This document shows, piece after piece, positions 17,777 through 27,173 of a DNA stretch of 64,000 bases (position 1 is its first letter; every line of letters begins with the position of its first letter). The stretch covers positions 1,302,001 through 1,366,000 of the forward strand of contig CADDXC010000001.1 of the NCBI GenBank assembly GCA_902809985.1, read 5' to 3'. This DNA comes from Clostridiaceae bacterium BL-3. Its GTDB lineage: Bacteria > Bacillota > Clostridia > Clostridiales > Clostridiaceae. The notes under the pieces are model-generated. The model saw only the letters and a list, made by a program, of their open reading frames with translations, had not been told where the DNA came from and ran no database searches. A program made the position numbers and the translations under genes.

Positions 17777-19147
17777 TTAATTCTCTATAATATCCAGACT
17801 CACAGTTATTCTGGTACCTTTTCCCACCGTGCTTTTAATATCCACAGTTCCATTGTAGACATCCACAATTTGCTTGGCTATAGACAGCCCTAACCCACTT
17901 CCGCCAATATCCTTAGATCTGGATTTATCTACACAATAAAACCTGTCAAATATTTTGGGAATTTCATTTTTCGGAATCCCTATACCCGTGTCACTTACTG
18001 ATATGTTGATATATTTTCCAGATTTAACAGAGCTTATATCTATTTTCCCATGCTCCTTGGTAAATTTTATACTGTTGTCTACAATTATCCTAATTAATTG
18101 CTTTATAAGTTTATAATCTGCAATAGCCTGTACATTTTCATTATTGATATTTGATATTATATGTTTTTTATCTATCATTCTAGTCTCTTCAGTAACCTCA
18201 TCTATCAATTCATTGAGATAGAAAACATTTTTTTCTACCTTCTGCGACTTATTATCATTACGGGCTAAAAAGAGCAATTTTTCTACCAATTCTCCCATGC
18301 TATGTGATTCAGATTTAATGGCTTCAATAGATTTATCAAGAGCTTCTCTGTCATTTTTTCCCCATCTGTCTAAAAGATTAGCATATCCCTGAATTATTGC
18401 TATAGGTGTTCTGAGTTCATGAGATGCATCCGAAACAAATTGTGTCTGTTTGCTAAAAGATGTTTGAAGTCTATCAATCATGTTATTCAGTGTGGTTGCC
18501 AGCCTTTTAAGTTCATCGTTAGGCCCCTGTATATTTATTCTTTCTTTTAAATTGTTAATGCTTATTTCATCGGCAGTTTTTGTGATATTGTCAATTGGAT
18601 TCAGCATTTTTTTACTTATTATATACCCTAACAAGATGGATAAGGCTATTCCGAATAGATCCGCCGCGGCCATGAAGAAAAACAATATTTTCAAAAAATC
18701 ATATTCATTGTCCATATCTTTAATTATCTGCATATACAAAATCCCATAATTCTTATCTAATATTTTTGTATTCAAATAGGTAAGATGCTTTTCATGTTTT
18801 TCTACATGTTTTATTTTCCCATAGGGTTCAGAAATCTTTAAATGATAGTCAAACTTATCTGATACATTTATTATTTTCCCATTTTTATCCATTATCTTTA
18901 TAAATATATTTTCATTAGGCAATATATCAGAAAATAATTCACTACTTGAGAGCTGTTTCAGTTTTAATCTGTCGAGTATTATTTGATTTACATCTTCCAG
19001 ACGTTTAGCTGTCTGCATATACATATAGTGCTCTACTCCATGTAATATATAGGCATTGGATACTGCAAGCATCACTGAAAACATCAAAGCAAATATTCCA
19101 GTTAATTTAACAGATATCTTTGCATTTTTTATAATACACAAGTTCAT
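17777..19147 (-). CDS. Two-component sensor histidine kinase
   Basis: This is a 456-residue membrane kinase. TM1 (about 13-34) and TM2 (about 150-174) flank an outer domain of about 115 residues with no recognised fold. A HAMP linker (about 175-230), HisKA with SDASHELRTPIAIIQGY (phospho-accepting His near 243) and HATPase_c with the N box (IVDNSIKFT), G1 (DTGIGIP) and G2 (GGSGLGLSIAK) follow. Its gene begins 3 bp after the response-regulator stop. The architecture is that of the ArlS/CssS-like OmpR-group kinases. The signal is unknown and no target gene lies adjacent. Confidence 0.9.
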   Translation of the reverse strand: MNLCIIKNAKISVKLTGIFALMFSVMLAVSNAYILHGVEHYMYMQTAKRLEDVNQIILDRLKLKQLSSSELFSDILPNENIFIKIMDKNGKIINVSDKFDYHLKISEPYGKIKHVEKHEKHLTYLNTKILDKNYGILYMQIIKDMDNEYDFLKILFFFMAAADLFGIALSILLGYIISKKMLNPIDNITKTADEISINNLKERINIQGPNDELKRLATTLNNMIDRLQTSFSKQTQFVSDASHELRTPIAIIQGYANLLDRWGKNDREALDKSIEAIKSESHSMGELVEKLLFLARNDNKSQKVEKNVFYLNELIDEVTEETRMIDKKHIISNINNENVQAIADYKLIKQLIRIIVDNSIKFTKEHGKIDISSVKSGKYINISVSDTGIGIPKNEIPKIFDRFYCVDKSRSKDIGGSGLGLSIAKQIVDVYNGTVDIKSTVGKGTRITVSLDIIEN

Positions 19148-19150
19148 AGT

Positions 19151-19831
19151 CTATTCTCCCTTTATCGCATATCCAACTCCTCTTATAGTTGTGATTAACT
19201 TATTCTCAAATCCATCATCAATTTTACTTCTAAGGTACCTTATAAATACACTGACTACATTTGTGTCATTGAAATAATCATAGCCCCAGATTTTTTCTAT
19301 CAACTGATCTCTTGTTAGGACTACATTTTTGTTGACTAAAAGAATCTCTAAAAGATCATATTCTTTTTTTGTAAGTTCAATATGCTTTCCATTTCTTGTG
19401 ACTTCGTGAGTTTTAGTATTCATCACAAGATCATCCACTTCATATTTATAATCTTCTGATTTTTTATCATTATTTCTTCTTATGACACGTATCCTGGCCA
19501 GAAGTTCTTCTATAGCAAAGGGTTTTGTAATATAATCATTTGCCCCTATATCCAGTCCCATTACTTTATCCATCACATCATCCTTAGCAGTTATCATTAT
19601 AATTGGGATCCTGGAAAACTGCCTCACTCTTCTGCAAACCTCCATTCCATTTAACCCCGGAAGCATTACATCCAAAAGCACTAGATCATAATTACCTCTC
19701 TGTATCTTCTTCAGTCCTTCTCTTCCATTGTATTCAGCATCAGTAGCATAACCTTCATGATTAAGTTCCATTTGCATAAACATGGACATCTTTTTTTCAT
19801 CTTCAATTATGAGTATCTTATAGTTTTTCAA
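19151..19831 (-). CDS. OmpR/PhoB-family response regulator
   Basis: The 226-residue protein has a receiver domain (acidic pocket IIEDEKK, phospho-accepting Asp in LVLLDVMLPGLNG near residue 53, then MITAKDD and KPFAIEELLARI) and a C-terminal winged helix (about 130-224, LTKKEYDLLEILLVNKN, ending TIRGVGYAIKGE). It is transcribed ahead of its kinase. The start is TTG at 19831, with GAGGTGATTTT immediately upstream and no better ATG. Targets are unknown. Confidence 0.92.
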   Translation of the reverse strand: MKNYKILIIEDEKKMSMFMQMELNHEGYATDAEYNGREGLKKIQRGNYDLVLLDVMLPGLNGMEVCRRVRQFSRIPIIMITAKDDVMDKVMGLDIGANDYITKPFAIEELLARIRVIRRNNDKKSEDYKYEVDDLVMNTKTHEVTRNGKHIELTKKEYDLLEILLVNKNVVLTRDQLIEKIWGYDYFNDTNVVSVFIRYLRSKIDDGFENKLITTIRGVGYAIKGE

Positions 19832-19944
19832 AAAATCACCTCAAACATCAGTTATAATAATACTTATATTGAGATTATATATTATTGAGATTAAAATCAC
19901 ATTAAAATACTGTACCTTATCCTGCTTTAATTTCAATCATCTAT

Positions 19945-20580
19945 TTATTTGTCTCCATAGAGAAATTTTTTAATTTTATAATAACTGCTTTCTTCACCTA
20001 TAGCCAATAAAATATCACCTTCCTGAAATACAGCACAGGGTCCTGGAGAAATAATCAAATTTTTTCCTCTTCTAATACCTATTATGGTAGCACTTGTATT
20101 TTGCCAAAATTTGCTCTCAGATATAGTTTTACCAATGACTTTAAGTCCTTTATATACTTTGAACTCAAAGGGTATGAAGGGATTAGAATTAATAAATCTA
20201 TTAGAGTAATCCGTAAATTCATCTATCTTTTCCTTAATTTTTTTCTCCAATTTACTTTTCTCCTCAAATAAATCCAATATTTCTTTTTTTGATAAATTTA
20301 GAAAATCTATATCTCTAAATTTTTCTATGAATTTTAAACAATTATCTACAGATTTTATAATAATTCCACTGCCTTTTATCACCTCAACTATATCCATATC
20401 ATTTAAAAGAATAATGGCCCTCCTGATAGTTTCAGGTGAAACATTATAATGACTTGAAAGAGATGATCTCCCATGAAGCTTATCCCCTACTGAGAAATCT
20501 CCAATTATTATTCTATTTGCTATGTCTATAGCTATTTTTTGATATATAGGTTTTACCACACATTCTGATTCTACTGACAT
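19945..20580 (-). CDS. busR: BusR-like repressor: GntR winged helix plus RCK_C (TrkA-C) domain
   Basis: The 211-residue protein has an N-terminal GntR winged helix (about 8-77: IYQKIAIDIANRIIIGDFSV, SSHYNVSPETIRRAIILLND, VEVIKGSGIIIK), a helical coiled-coil linker (about 80-125) and a C-terminal RCK_C domain (about 130-211: GKTISESKFWQNTSATIIGI, then PGPCAVFQEGDILLAIGE). This is the architecture of BusR of lactic streptococci, where the RCK_C domain binds cyclic-di-AMP and the protein represses the busAB osmolyte transporter. Here the same kind of transporter is divergent. The ATG at 20580 has only a weak A-rich ribosome site. Confidence 0.82.
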   Translation of the reverse strand: MSVESECVVKPIYQKIAIDIANRIIIGDFSVGDKLHGRSSLSSHYNVSPETIRRAIILLNDMDIVEVIKGSGIIIKSVDNCLKFIEKFRDIDFLNLSKKEILDLFEEKSKLEKKIKEKIDEFTDYSNRFINSNPFIPFEFKVYKGLKVIGKTISESKFWQNTSATIIGIRRGKNLIISPGPCAVFQEGDILLAIGEESSYYKIKKFLYGDK

Positions 20581-20727
20581 TTTAAATTTTTTTTAGATAT
20601 AATTACCTAAAATAAACCTCCCCTTAATATATTTCATTAAATCAATAAATAGTATAGATTATTATTCTTATCATGTAAATACAATCTAAAAATTTACTTA
20701 TACAGAATATGAATAAATAAACTATTA

Positions 20728-20773
20728 ATGACAAGTAACAACTTTTATGCTATTATTAAATTGTTACTTTGTC
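20728..20773 (+). promoter_or_regulatory. Promoter of the osmolyte transporter with inverted-repeat operator
   Basis: The promoter reads ATGACA (20728-20733), a 17-bp spacer, TATTAT (20751-20756), with a TG extended -10. An inverted repeat GACAAGTAACAA (20730-20741) / TTGTTACTTTGTC (20761-20773) starts in the -35 box and ends past the transcription start. The core AGTAACA/TGTTACT arms are 21 bp apart, close to the roughly 22-bp spacing I recall for BusR half-sites. Confidence 0.65.
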
Positions 20774-20828
20774 AATTTGCGCTACATTAATGTCAAAAAT
20801 TGGCTAAATGAAATGGAGGACACCCGTT

Positions 20829-21956
20829 ATGATAGAATTTAAAAATATAACTAAATCTTTTAAGGGTAAAGTAGTATTGAACAACATAAATTTAAAAATT
20901 CATAAAGGAGAACTAGTAGTACTCATCGGCCCCAGCGGCTGTGGAAAGACAACTACACTCAAAATGATAAATAAGCTTATAAAACCAACTTCCGGTGATA
21001 TTTTTGTAAATAATAAAAATATCAAAGAAGAGAACAGTATAGAGCTTAGAAGAAAAATTGGGTACGTAATCCAACAAGTCGGCCTTTTTCCCCATATGAC
21101 CATACAGGAGAATATAACATTGATACCAAGGCTTCAAAAATGGCCTGAAAAAAAGATAGAAGACAGAACTGAAGAACTTCTGGAAATGATAGGAATGAAT
21201 CCAGGCGAATTTTTAAACAGATATCCAAATGAATTAAGTGGAGGACAACAACAGAGAATAGGTGTAGCTAGAGCATTTGCCATGAATCCAGATATAGTAC
21301 TTATGGATGAGCCTTTTAGTGCACTTGATCCTATAAGCAAAAGCCAGCTTCAGGATGAGCTATTTAACCTCCAGCAGGAATTAAAAAAGACCATAGTATT
21401 CGTAACCCACGACATGGATGAAGCAATAAAACTGGGAAATAAAATATGTATAATGAAAGATGGAAATATACTCCAATTTGATACTCCCGAAAAAATATTG
21501 AAAAACCCCTCCCATGGTTTTGTAGAAGAATTTATAGGCAAAAATAGAATTTGGAATAAACCAGAATTTATAAAGGCAAAAGACATAATGATAACCAACC
21601 CTGTAGTAACCAATGCGGAAAGAACTATAGTACAAGCAGTAGAAATAATGAGAACAAACAATGTAGACAGCCTTATGATAGTGGATAAAAATCTAACTCT
21701 CATTGGAATTGTAACCCTAAAAGATATACGAAAAGGTATGGACAAAACATTGAAATTAAAAAATATAATGGAGAAAAATATATTTACAGTATATGAAGAA
21801 GACAGCATAGTGGATGTACTTCAGGAAATAAGTGACAATAACATAGGATATGTACCTGTTTTAACCAAAAAGGGTGCATTAGCAGGACTTATTACCAGAA
21901 GCAGCCTCATAACAGTATTAAGTGCTCAATTTTTAGATGCAGAGGAGGAGATTTAA
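20829..21956 (+). CDS. busA: Glycine betaine/osmolyte ABC transporter ATP-binding subunit with CBS domains
   Basis: I start at the ATG at 20829 because ATGGAGGACACCCGTT precedes it; an in-frame ATG at 20808 would lie upstream of that site. The 375-residue protein has Walker A (GPSGCGKTT), Q-loop, signature LSGGQQQR, Walker B (IVLMDEPFSALDP) and switch His (VTHDMDEA). Two CBS domains (about 250-375) follow, as in OpuCA/OpuAA, where they sense ionic strength or nucleotides. It overlaps the permease gene by one base (TAATG). It is divergent from the BusR-like repressor, which fixes its role in osmolyte uptake with good confidence. It could equally be called opuCA. Confidence 0.9.
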   Translation: MIEFKNITKSFKGKVVLNNINLKIHKGELVVLIGPSGCGKTTTLKMINKLIKPTSGDIFVNNKNIKEENSIELRRKIGYVIQQVGLFPHMTIQENITLIPRLQKWPEKKIEDRTEELLEMIGMNPGEFLNRYPNELSGGQQQRIGVARAFAMNPDIVLMDEPFSALDPISKSQLQDELFNLQQELKKTIVFVTHDMDEAIKLGNKICIMKDGNILQFDTPEKILKNPSHGFVEEFIGKNRIWNKPEFIKAKDIMITNPVVTNAERTIVQAVEIMRTNNVDSLMIVDKNLTLIGIVTLKDIRKGMDKTLKLKNIMEKNIFTVYEEDSIVDVLQEISDNNIGYVPVLTKKGALAGLITRSSLITVLSAQFLDAEEEI

Positions 21957-23518
21957 TGAATTCGATTATAGGTTTTTATAATTTCATTGCAGGCAGGACA
22001 GGCGATATATTAAACCTTTTTCTCCAGCATATCGAGTTGACTTTGTTATCGGTGGTTATAGCTATATTAATAGGTGTACCTTTGGGAATACTTATAGAAA
22101 AAGATAAAAGACTGTCTTCCCTTGTAATAGGTATTGCAAATGTAATACAGGCAATTCCAAGTTTGGCATTACTGGGATTTCTAATTCCCGTCATAGGCAT
22201 TGGAAGCAAACCTGCCATTGTAATGGTAATTTTATATTCACTTCTTCCCATTATAAAAAATACTTATACCGGACTGTCAGGTATAAATCCCAATATACTA
22301 GAAGCTGCCGAGGGAATGGGTATGACTGAATCACAAATACTGAAAATTGTAAAACTTCCCCTTGCGCTTCCAGTAATAATGGCAGGTATAAGGATATCTG
22401 CAGTTACCGCAGTTGGACTTATGACCATAGCTGCATTTGTAGGTGCAGGTGGACTTGGATATATGGTATTTACGGGAGTTCAAAGCGTCAATAACTACAT
22501 GATACTTGCAGGAGCAATACCCGCATGTATACTAGCACTAGCAATTGATTTTATTATTGGCAAAATTGAAAAATCAGCAACAGAAAAGTCAACAGCTAAA
22601 AGGAAAAAGAGGAAAGTGCCACTAAAATATAAGAGAGCTGCAGCAATTGTACTCTGCATTTTAATAATATCAGCATCCGCATTCTATTATAATAATACAA
22701 AAAATAAGATAGTTGTTGGCGGGAAAAACTTCACTGAACAGATCATATTAGTAGACATGGTTGGGGAACTTATTGAAAAAAACAGTAACATTAAAGTAGA
22801 TTACAGGCCTAATCTGGGAGGAACAAATGTAGTGATGGGTGCAATGAAATCCGGAAACGTAGATGTAAGTATTGAATATACAGGTACTGGACTCATGGAT
22901 ATAATGAAACACAGTCTAATAAATGATCCCGACAAAGCATACAATACCGTAAAAGATTATTACAGTAAAAACTTTAAGATAAAATGGCTAAATCCAATTG
23001 GATTTAATAACACCTACGCACTGGCAGTATCTCAGGATACCTCCAATAAATACAATTTAAACACTATATCCGACCTTGCAAAAATAAGTAACAACTTAAG
23101 ATTGAGCTGTACTATGGAGTTCACTTCAGGAAGAGCAGATACTTTAAAACCTCTTCAAAATGTATATGGTATCAATTTCAAAGAAATCAACAGTGTAGAT
23201 GGAGGACTCAGATACACTGCATTAAATCAAAAAAAAGCTGATGTAATTGATGCCTTTTCCACAGATGGACTGCTTAAACAATTTAATTTAAAAGTTTTAA
23301 CTGATGACAAAAAAGTATTTCCACCCTATTATGCCGCCCCTGTAATCAGAGAAGAAACCTTAGAAAAGCATCCCGAACTTAAGGAGATTTTAAACAGATT
23401 AGGCGGAAAAATAGATGACAAAACCATGATGGAATTAAATTATAAAGTGGATAGCCTGGGACAGAAGCCGGAGACCGTTGCCCATGAATTCTTAAAAGAA
23501 CAAAATTTGATAAAGTGA
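21956..23518 (+). CDS. busB: Osmolyte ABC transporter permease fused to substrate-binding domain
   Basis: The 520-residue protein joins two functions. Residues about 1-215 form an OpuC-type permease with several membrane helices and the EAA loop (LEAAEGMGMTESQILKIVKLPLALP). A basic linker and one membrane helix (about 225-245, AAAIVLCILIISASAFYY) lead to an outer OpuAC/ProX-like binding domain (about 250-520: VVGGKNFTEQIILVDMVGEL, RPNLGGTNVVMGAM, EYTGTGLMDIM). The fused binding domain means two copies per transporter, as in BusAB/OpuA. GGAGGAGATTTA precedes the ATG. Substrates of this NFTEQ-type domain are usually betaine, choline or carnitine; which one applies is not visible. Confidence 0.9.
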   Translation: MNSIIGFYNFIAGRTGDILNLFLQHIELTLLSVVIAILIGVPLGILIEKDKRLSSLVIGIANVIQAIPSLALLGFLIPVIGIGSKPAIVMVILYSLLPIIKNTYTGLSGINPNILEAAEGMGMTESQILKIVKLPLALPVIMAGIRISAVTAVGLMTIAAFVGAGGLGYMVFTGVQSVNNYMILAGAIPACILALAIDFIIGKIEKSATEKSTAKRKKRKVPLKYKRAAAIVLCILIISASAFYYNNTKNKIVVGGKNFTEQIILVDMVGELIEKNSNIKVDYRPNLGGTNVVMGAMKSGNVDVSIEYTGTGLMDIMKHSLINDPDKAYNTVKDYYSKNFKIKWLNPIGFNNTYALAVSQDTSNKYNLNTISDLAKISNNLRLSCTMEFTSGRADTLKPLQNVYGINFKEINSVDGGLRYTALNQKKADVIDAFSTDGLLKQFNLKVLTDDKKVFPPYYAAPVIREETLEKHPELKEILNRLGGKIDDKTMMELNYKVDSLGQKPETVAHEFLKEQNLIK

Positions 23519-23615
23519 TTCTTAGGTTCAGATGGAGTTTACCGATAAGGAATGCTTTTCTTCACCTGAACTTTAGAATAACCTAATTTTCAAGTAAAGG
23601 ATATATTTGATAATA

Positions 23616-23654
23616 ATGACAACAAACAACTTGTATGATATAATAAAGTTGTTT
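23616..23654 (+). promoter_or_regulatory. dapB promoter with a BusR-like inverted repeat
   Basis: ATGACA (23616-23621), 17 bp, TATAAT (23639-23644) with TG extended -10. An inverted repeat AACAA (23625-23629) / TTGTT (23649-23653) lies in the spacer and just past the -10, with the same 19-bp gap as the matching AACAA/TTGTT in the transporter promoter (20737-20741, 20761-20765). The first 14 bases differ at only two positions (TGACAAGTAACAAC against TGACAACAAACAAC). Confidence 0.6.
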
Positions 23655-23732
23655 ATATTAATGTAAAAGTTTCTACATTATAATAATACCGGTAAAAAAG
23701 TGAAGATAATATTAGTCAAGGAGGTAATTTAT

Positions 23733-24554
23733 ATGATCAAAGTAGCATTAATAGGTATTGGCAGGACAGGAAAACATATAGCAAATCAAATCCTAGAACA
23801 GGACAATATGGAAATCGTATGCGCAATTTGCAGCCCTAATAGTAGAAAAGAAGGGATCAAATTAGGAGATCTATTAAAAAATGATAGAACCAACGTAAAA
23901 ATTTCAACTTCAGATAAGCTGGAAGCTTCAATCTTCGAAAGCAAACCTGATGTAGTTGTAGATTTTTCAACCCCTTCAGCAACAATGAAAAACGCTTTAG
24001 CACTGTCTAAAATGAAAGTAAATATGGTCATAGGGACAACAGGATTTTCTGAAGAAAGTATTGACAAGCTTAAAAATATGACTTACAAATTCGATAACGG
24101 TATAGTTTATGCTCCCAATATTACTTTAGGTGTTAATGTGGTTATGTTATTGTCTAATATTGCAGCATCCATATTAAATAACTATGATTTTCAAGTTCTG
24201 GAACTTCACCATAAAACCAAAAAAGATATTCCATCAGGAACTGCCATAAAACTTTCTAAAGAAATAGAACATGGACTTCAATCATCTGGAGTATTCAATA
24301 AAGATATTCCTGTCAACGGTGTAAGAGCCGGAGGTGTGATAGGGAAACATGAGGTACTCATAGTTGGTGATGATGATCAGATAAAAATAAGTCATGAATC
24401 CTTTTCCAGAAAAGCTTTTGCATCTGGAGCTATAAGTGCCATAAATTATATTTATAAAAAGTCAGGATACTATGAGATGAAAGATATATTAGACCTTAAA
24501 AGGATACTACATAAATACATCGATGCATTAGATGAAAATCTAATAGCAAACTAA
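23733..24554 (+). CDS. dapB: 4-hydroxy-tetrahydrodipicolinate reductase (DapB)
   Basis: The ATG at 23733 has AAGGAGGTAATTT upstream and starts MIKVALIGIGRTGKHIANQI, a Rossmann NAD(P)H-binding motif; the frame's earlier ATG (23700) would add 11 residues. The 273-residue protein carries the DapB signature LELHHKTKKDIPSGTAIKLS near residue 157, with the catalytic His pair and Lys, and the late stretch VRAGGVIGKHEVLI. DapB makes tetrahydrodipicolinate for lysine, meso-diaminopimelate (wall) and spore dipicolinate. It stands alone rather than in a dap operon, directly after the osmolyte transporter, and shares its promoter architecture. Confidence 0.85.
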   Translation: MIKVALIGIGRTGKHIANQILEQDNMEIVCAICSPNSRKEGIKLGDLLKNDRTNVKISTSDKLEASIFESKPDVVVDFSTPSATMKNALALSKMKVNMVIGTTGFSEESIDKLKNMTYKFDNGIVYAPNITLGVNVVMLLSNIAASILNNYDFQVLELHHKTKKDIPSGTAIKLSKEIEHGLQSSGVFNKDIPVNGVRAGGVIGKHEVLIVGDDDQIKISHESFSRKAFASGAISAINYIYKKSGYYEMKDILDLKRILHKYIDALDENLIAN

Positions 24555-24632
24555 TCCTGCATGTTAAAATCAAACTTCTCGCCATAACTGAATAATGAAC
24601 CGGGGAAGTTAAAATAATTCCATCAGCTTCCC

Positions 24633-25751
24633 TCATTCAAAATTAAAATACTGATAATAATAGCATTTTAACCTACCATTATAAAGTTTTCTGTTCTTGT
24701 CAGATTTTTTTCCAAAATGTTTCTCAAATTTTTCGTGAGCAGTTATTATAAAATAATTCCAACCTTTAAGTCTTGAAAATACTCTCCCCATATCCTGATA
24801 AAGTTTTTCTACTTCTTTAAGCTCCCCTAGTCTTTCCCCGTAAGGCGGATTGCTTATTATAAATCCACAGCTCTTCTTTGAGCTGAACTTCTGTACCGGT
24901 ATTTTTTGAAATGTTATGTAGTCCTGCACTCCTGCTTTTTTGGCATTTCCCATGGCAGTTCTAATCACTCTTCCATCTATATCCGATGCCAAAATTTTGA
25001 ACTCCCTACCGTTTATAGAATTTACTGCAAATTCTCTTAAATCCCTCCATATATGCTGCGGAATTATATCCCATTGTTCTGAAACAAAATTTCTATTTAA
25101 TCCTGGAGCCATGTTTTTTCCAATTAATGCTGCCTCAATTGCAATAGTTCCGGAGCCACACATGGGATCTGCCAATATCCTGCTGGGATCCCACCTACTA
25201 AGCAGCACCATAGCTGCCGCTAAAGTCTCCTTGATAGGTGCTTCTCCTGAATTTTTTCTGTATCCCCTTTTATGCAGCCCCTCGCCGGAAGTGTCCACAG
25301 TCAAGGTAACCATATCCTTTAAAATGCCAACTTCTATCCTATACTCAGCCCCAGTTTCCTCAAATCTTTCTATTCCATATTTATTTTTCATGGATTCAAC
25401 TACAGCTCTTTTAACTATGGACTGACAGTCAGGTATACTGTGCAGCTTTGATTTTATAGATTTTCCTGTCACATGCATAAATGCATCCTCTGGCATTAAG
25501 CTCCCCCAATTCACGGAAAGTGCACCCTGAAAAAGTTCTTCAAAGCTCTCCGCTTTAAATTCCGCCATTCTTATAAGAACCCTTTCTGCAGTTCTAAGCC
25601 ATAGATTACAGGTGACTATATCAATCTCATCTCCTTGAAAAATAACTCTTCCATTTTCAATTTTCAAATCCTCATATCCAAGAGTTTTTAGCTCCCCGGC
25701 AACTACAGATTCCAGTCCAAATGTGGATGTGGCAATCAATGTGTATTCCAT
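24633..25751 (-). CDS. THUMP-domain class I RNA methyltransferase (YpsC/RlmL-like)
   Basis: I start at the ATG at 25751 (MEYTLIATSTFGLESVVAGE), with GTAGGAGGGAC upstream; the longer frame to 25853 has no support. The 372-residue protein has an N-terminal ferredoxin-like/THUMP RNA-binding part (about 1-160) and a UPF0020 methyltransferase domain. That domain has the SAM motif LADPMCGSGTIAIEAALIG and the catalytic NPPYGERLG (N-P-P-Y) typical of guanine-N2 methylation. E. coli RlmL and Firmicute YpsC are of this type and modify 23S rRNA. The exact target is inferred from family only. Confidence 0.88.
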   Translation of the reverse strand: MEYTLIATSTFGLESVVAGELKTLGYEDLKIENGRVIFQGDEIDIVTCNLWLRTAERVLIRMAEFKAESFEELFQGALSVNWGSLMPEDAFMHVTGKSIKSKLHSIPDCQSIVKRAVVESMKNKYGIERFEETGAEYRIEVGILKDMVTLTVDTSGEGLHKRGYRKNSGEAPIKETLAAAMVLLSRWDPSRILADPMCGSGTIAIEAALIGKNMAPGLNRNFVSEQWDIIPQHIWRDLREFAVNSINGREFKILASDIDGRVIRTAMGNAKKAGVQDYITFQKIPVQKFSSKKSCGFIISNPPYGERLGELKEVEKLYQDMGRVFSRLKGWNYFIITAHEKFEKHFGKKSDKNRKLYNGRLKCYYYQYFNFE

Positions 25752-25909
25752 CTTGTCCCTCCTACATACTTTTAAAATATTGCACATGTGCGGTTTTTTA
25801 TCCAATTTAACAATTATAATACATAAAGTCAAAATATTAAATACATTATACATTAATAATTACAATCTGCTGATCTTAAGCTATAATAAATATATTTGGA
25901 GGTGTTTTT

Positions 25910-26935
25910 ATGGATAAAATAAGATTGGGAAAAACAAATTTGATGGTAACAAGAAGCGGCTTTGGAGCACTGCCCATACAGAGGGTTTCCTTTGAAGATG
26001 CTAAAAAAATTTTGCGTAAAGCCTATGACAATGGAATAAACTTTTTCGACACTGCAAGAATGTATTCAGATAGTGAGGAAAAAATAGGCTACTCACTTTC
26101 TGATGTACGAAAAAATATCATAATATCTACAAAGAGTCATGCAAAAGATAAAAAAACCCTGCTAAAGCATTTAGAAACAAGTCTGAAAAATTTAAAGACA
26201 GATTACGTGGACATCATTCAGCTGCATAACCCTGATGAATTACCTGATCCTGATGATCCCGAAGGACTTTATGCTGGTCTTCTGGAAGCTAAAAAACGCG
26301 GCATGACCAGATTTTTAGGAATCACAAATCATAAAATAGGTAATGCCTTAAAAGCTGCGGATTCAGAACTGTACGATACCATTCAGTTTCCATTGAGTTC
26401 TCTGTCCTCAGATGATGATTTAAAACTCATAAGTGAATGTAAAAAAAGAGATATCGGCGTCATTGCTATGAAAGCTCTTTCAGGAGGACTTATAACCAAT
26501 GCTGCATCTACATTTGCATTTTTAAGGCAGTTCAATAATGTAGTACCTATATGGGGCATACAGAGGGAATCCGAATTAGATGAATTCATTGCCCTTGAAA
26601 AAAATCCACCGGTACTGGACGAATCCATGTGGTCCATCATCAAGAAAGATCGTTTGGAACTAGCTGGAGACTTCTGCCGGGGATGCGGATACTGTCTCCC
26701 ATGTCCTGCAGGAATTGAGATCCCCACATGTGCCAGGATATCTCTCTTCCTAAAAAGAGCTCCCTACAAAGATTTCATGAAAGATGAATTCAAGGGAAAA
26801 ATGGATCTAATAAATAACTGCATAGAATGTGGCCATTGTAAGGATCATTGCCCATATAAACTTGATACACCAAATCTTTTAAAAAAAGAGCTCAAAAGCT
26901 ACAATAGATTTTATGCCGAGCACAAAAATGACTGA
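25910..26935 (+). CDS. Aldo/keto reductase with C-terminal 4Fe-4S ferredoxin domain
   Basis: The 341-residue protein has an AKR barrel (about 1-260). The catalytic tetrad is visible as FDTARMYSDSE (Asp and Tyr), a Lys in ISTKSHAKD and LHNPDE. A C-terminal iron-sulfur region follows with CRGCGYCLPCPAGIEIPTC and CIECGHCKDHCPYKLD. This fusion is common in anaerobes and probably couples carbonyl reduction to ferredoxin-type electrons. The ATG at 25910 has TTGGAGGTG upstream. It is a single gene; the substrate is unknown. Confidence 0.88.
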   Translation: MDKIRLGKTNLMVTRSGFGALPIQRVSFEDAKKILRKAYDNGINFFDTARMYSDSEEKIGYSLSDVRKNIIISTKSHAKDKKTLLKHLETSLKNLKTDYVDIIQLHNPDELPDPDDPEGLYAGLLEAKKRGMTRFLGITNHKIGNALKAADSELYDTIQFPLSSLSSDDDLKLISECKKRDIGVIAMKALSGGLITNAASTFAFLRQFNNVVPIWGIQRESELDEFIALEKNPPVLDESMWSIIKKDRLELAGDFCRGCGYCLPCPAGIEIPTCARISLFLKRAPYKDFMKDEFKGKMDLINNCIECGHCKDHCPYKLDTPNLLKKELKSYNRFYAEHKND

Positions 26936-27173
26936 TTTACATCTAAATTTATACTCATATTCAAATATGAACCTTTATTACCAAAATGTTTTTACAATTA
27001 TTTGAAATGTTTTTATTGTATTTACAAAACATTGACACAATATTCATATTTATTATTTATACTCTAAAATAAGTTTTTTAATATATTAAAAACTTAAATT
27101 GAAATTATATTGAAATTTTCAAATATGAAATCAATATAATTTTTTCAAGTCAAAATTTTTGGGGGTTCATTTT

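Noticed and set aside
23524..23571. Terminator after the osmolyte permease (GTTCAG/CTGAAC stem)
   Set aside because: The stem is short, the loop is long and no T-run follows, so it does not meet the standard for a terminator.
24601..24632. GGGAAG/CTTCCC stem between dapB and the RNA methyltransferase gene
   Set aside because: Short stem with a long loop and no T-run; too weak to call.
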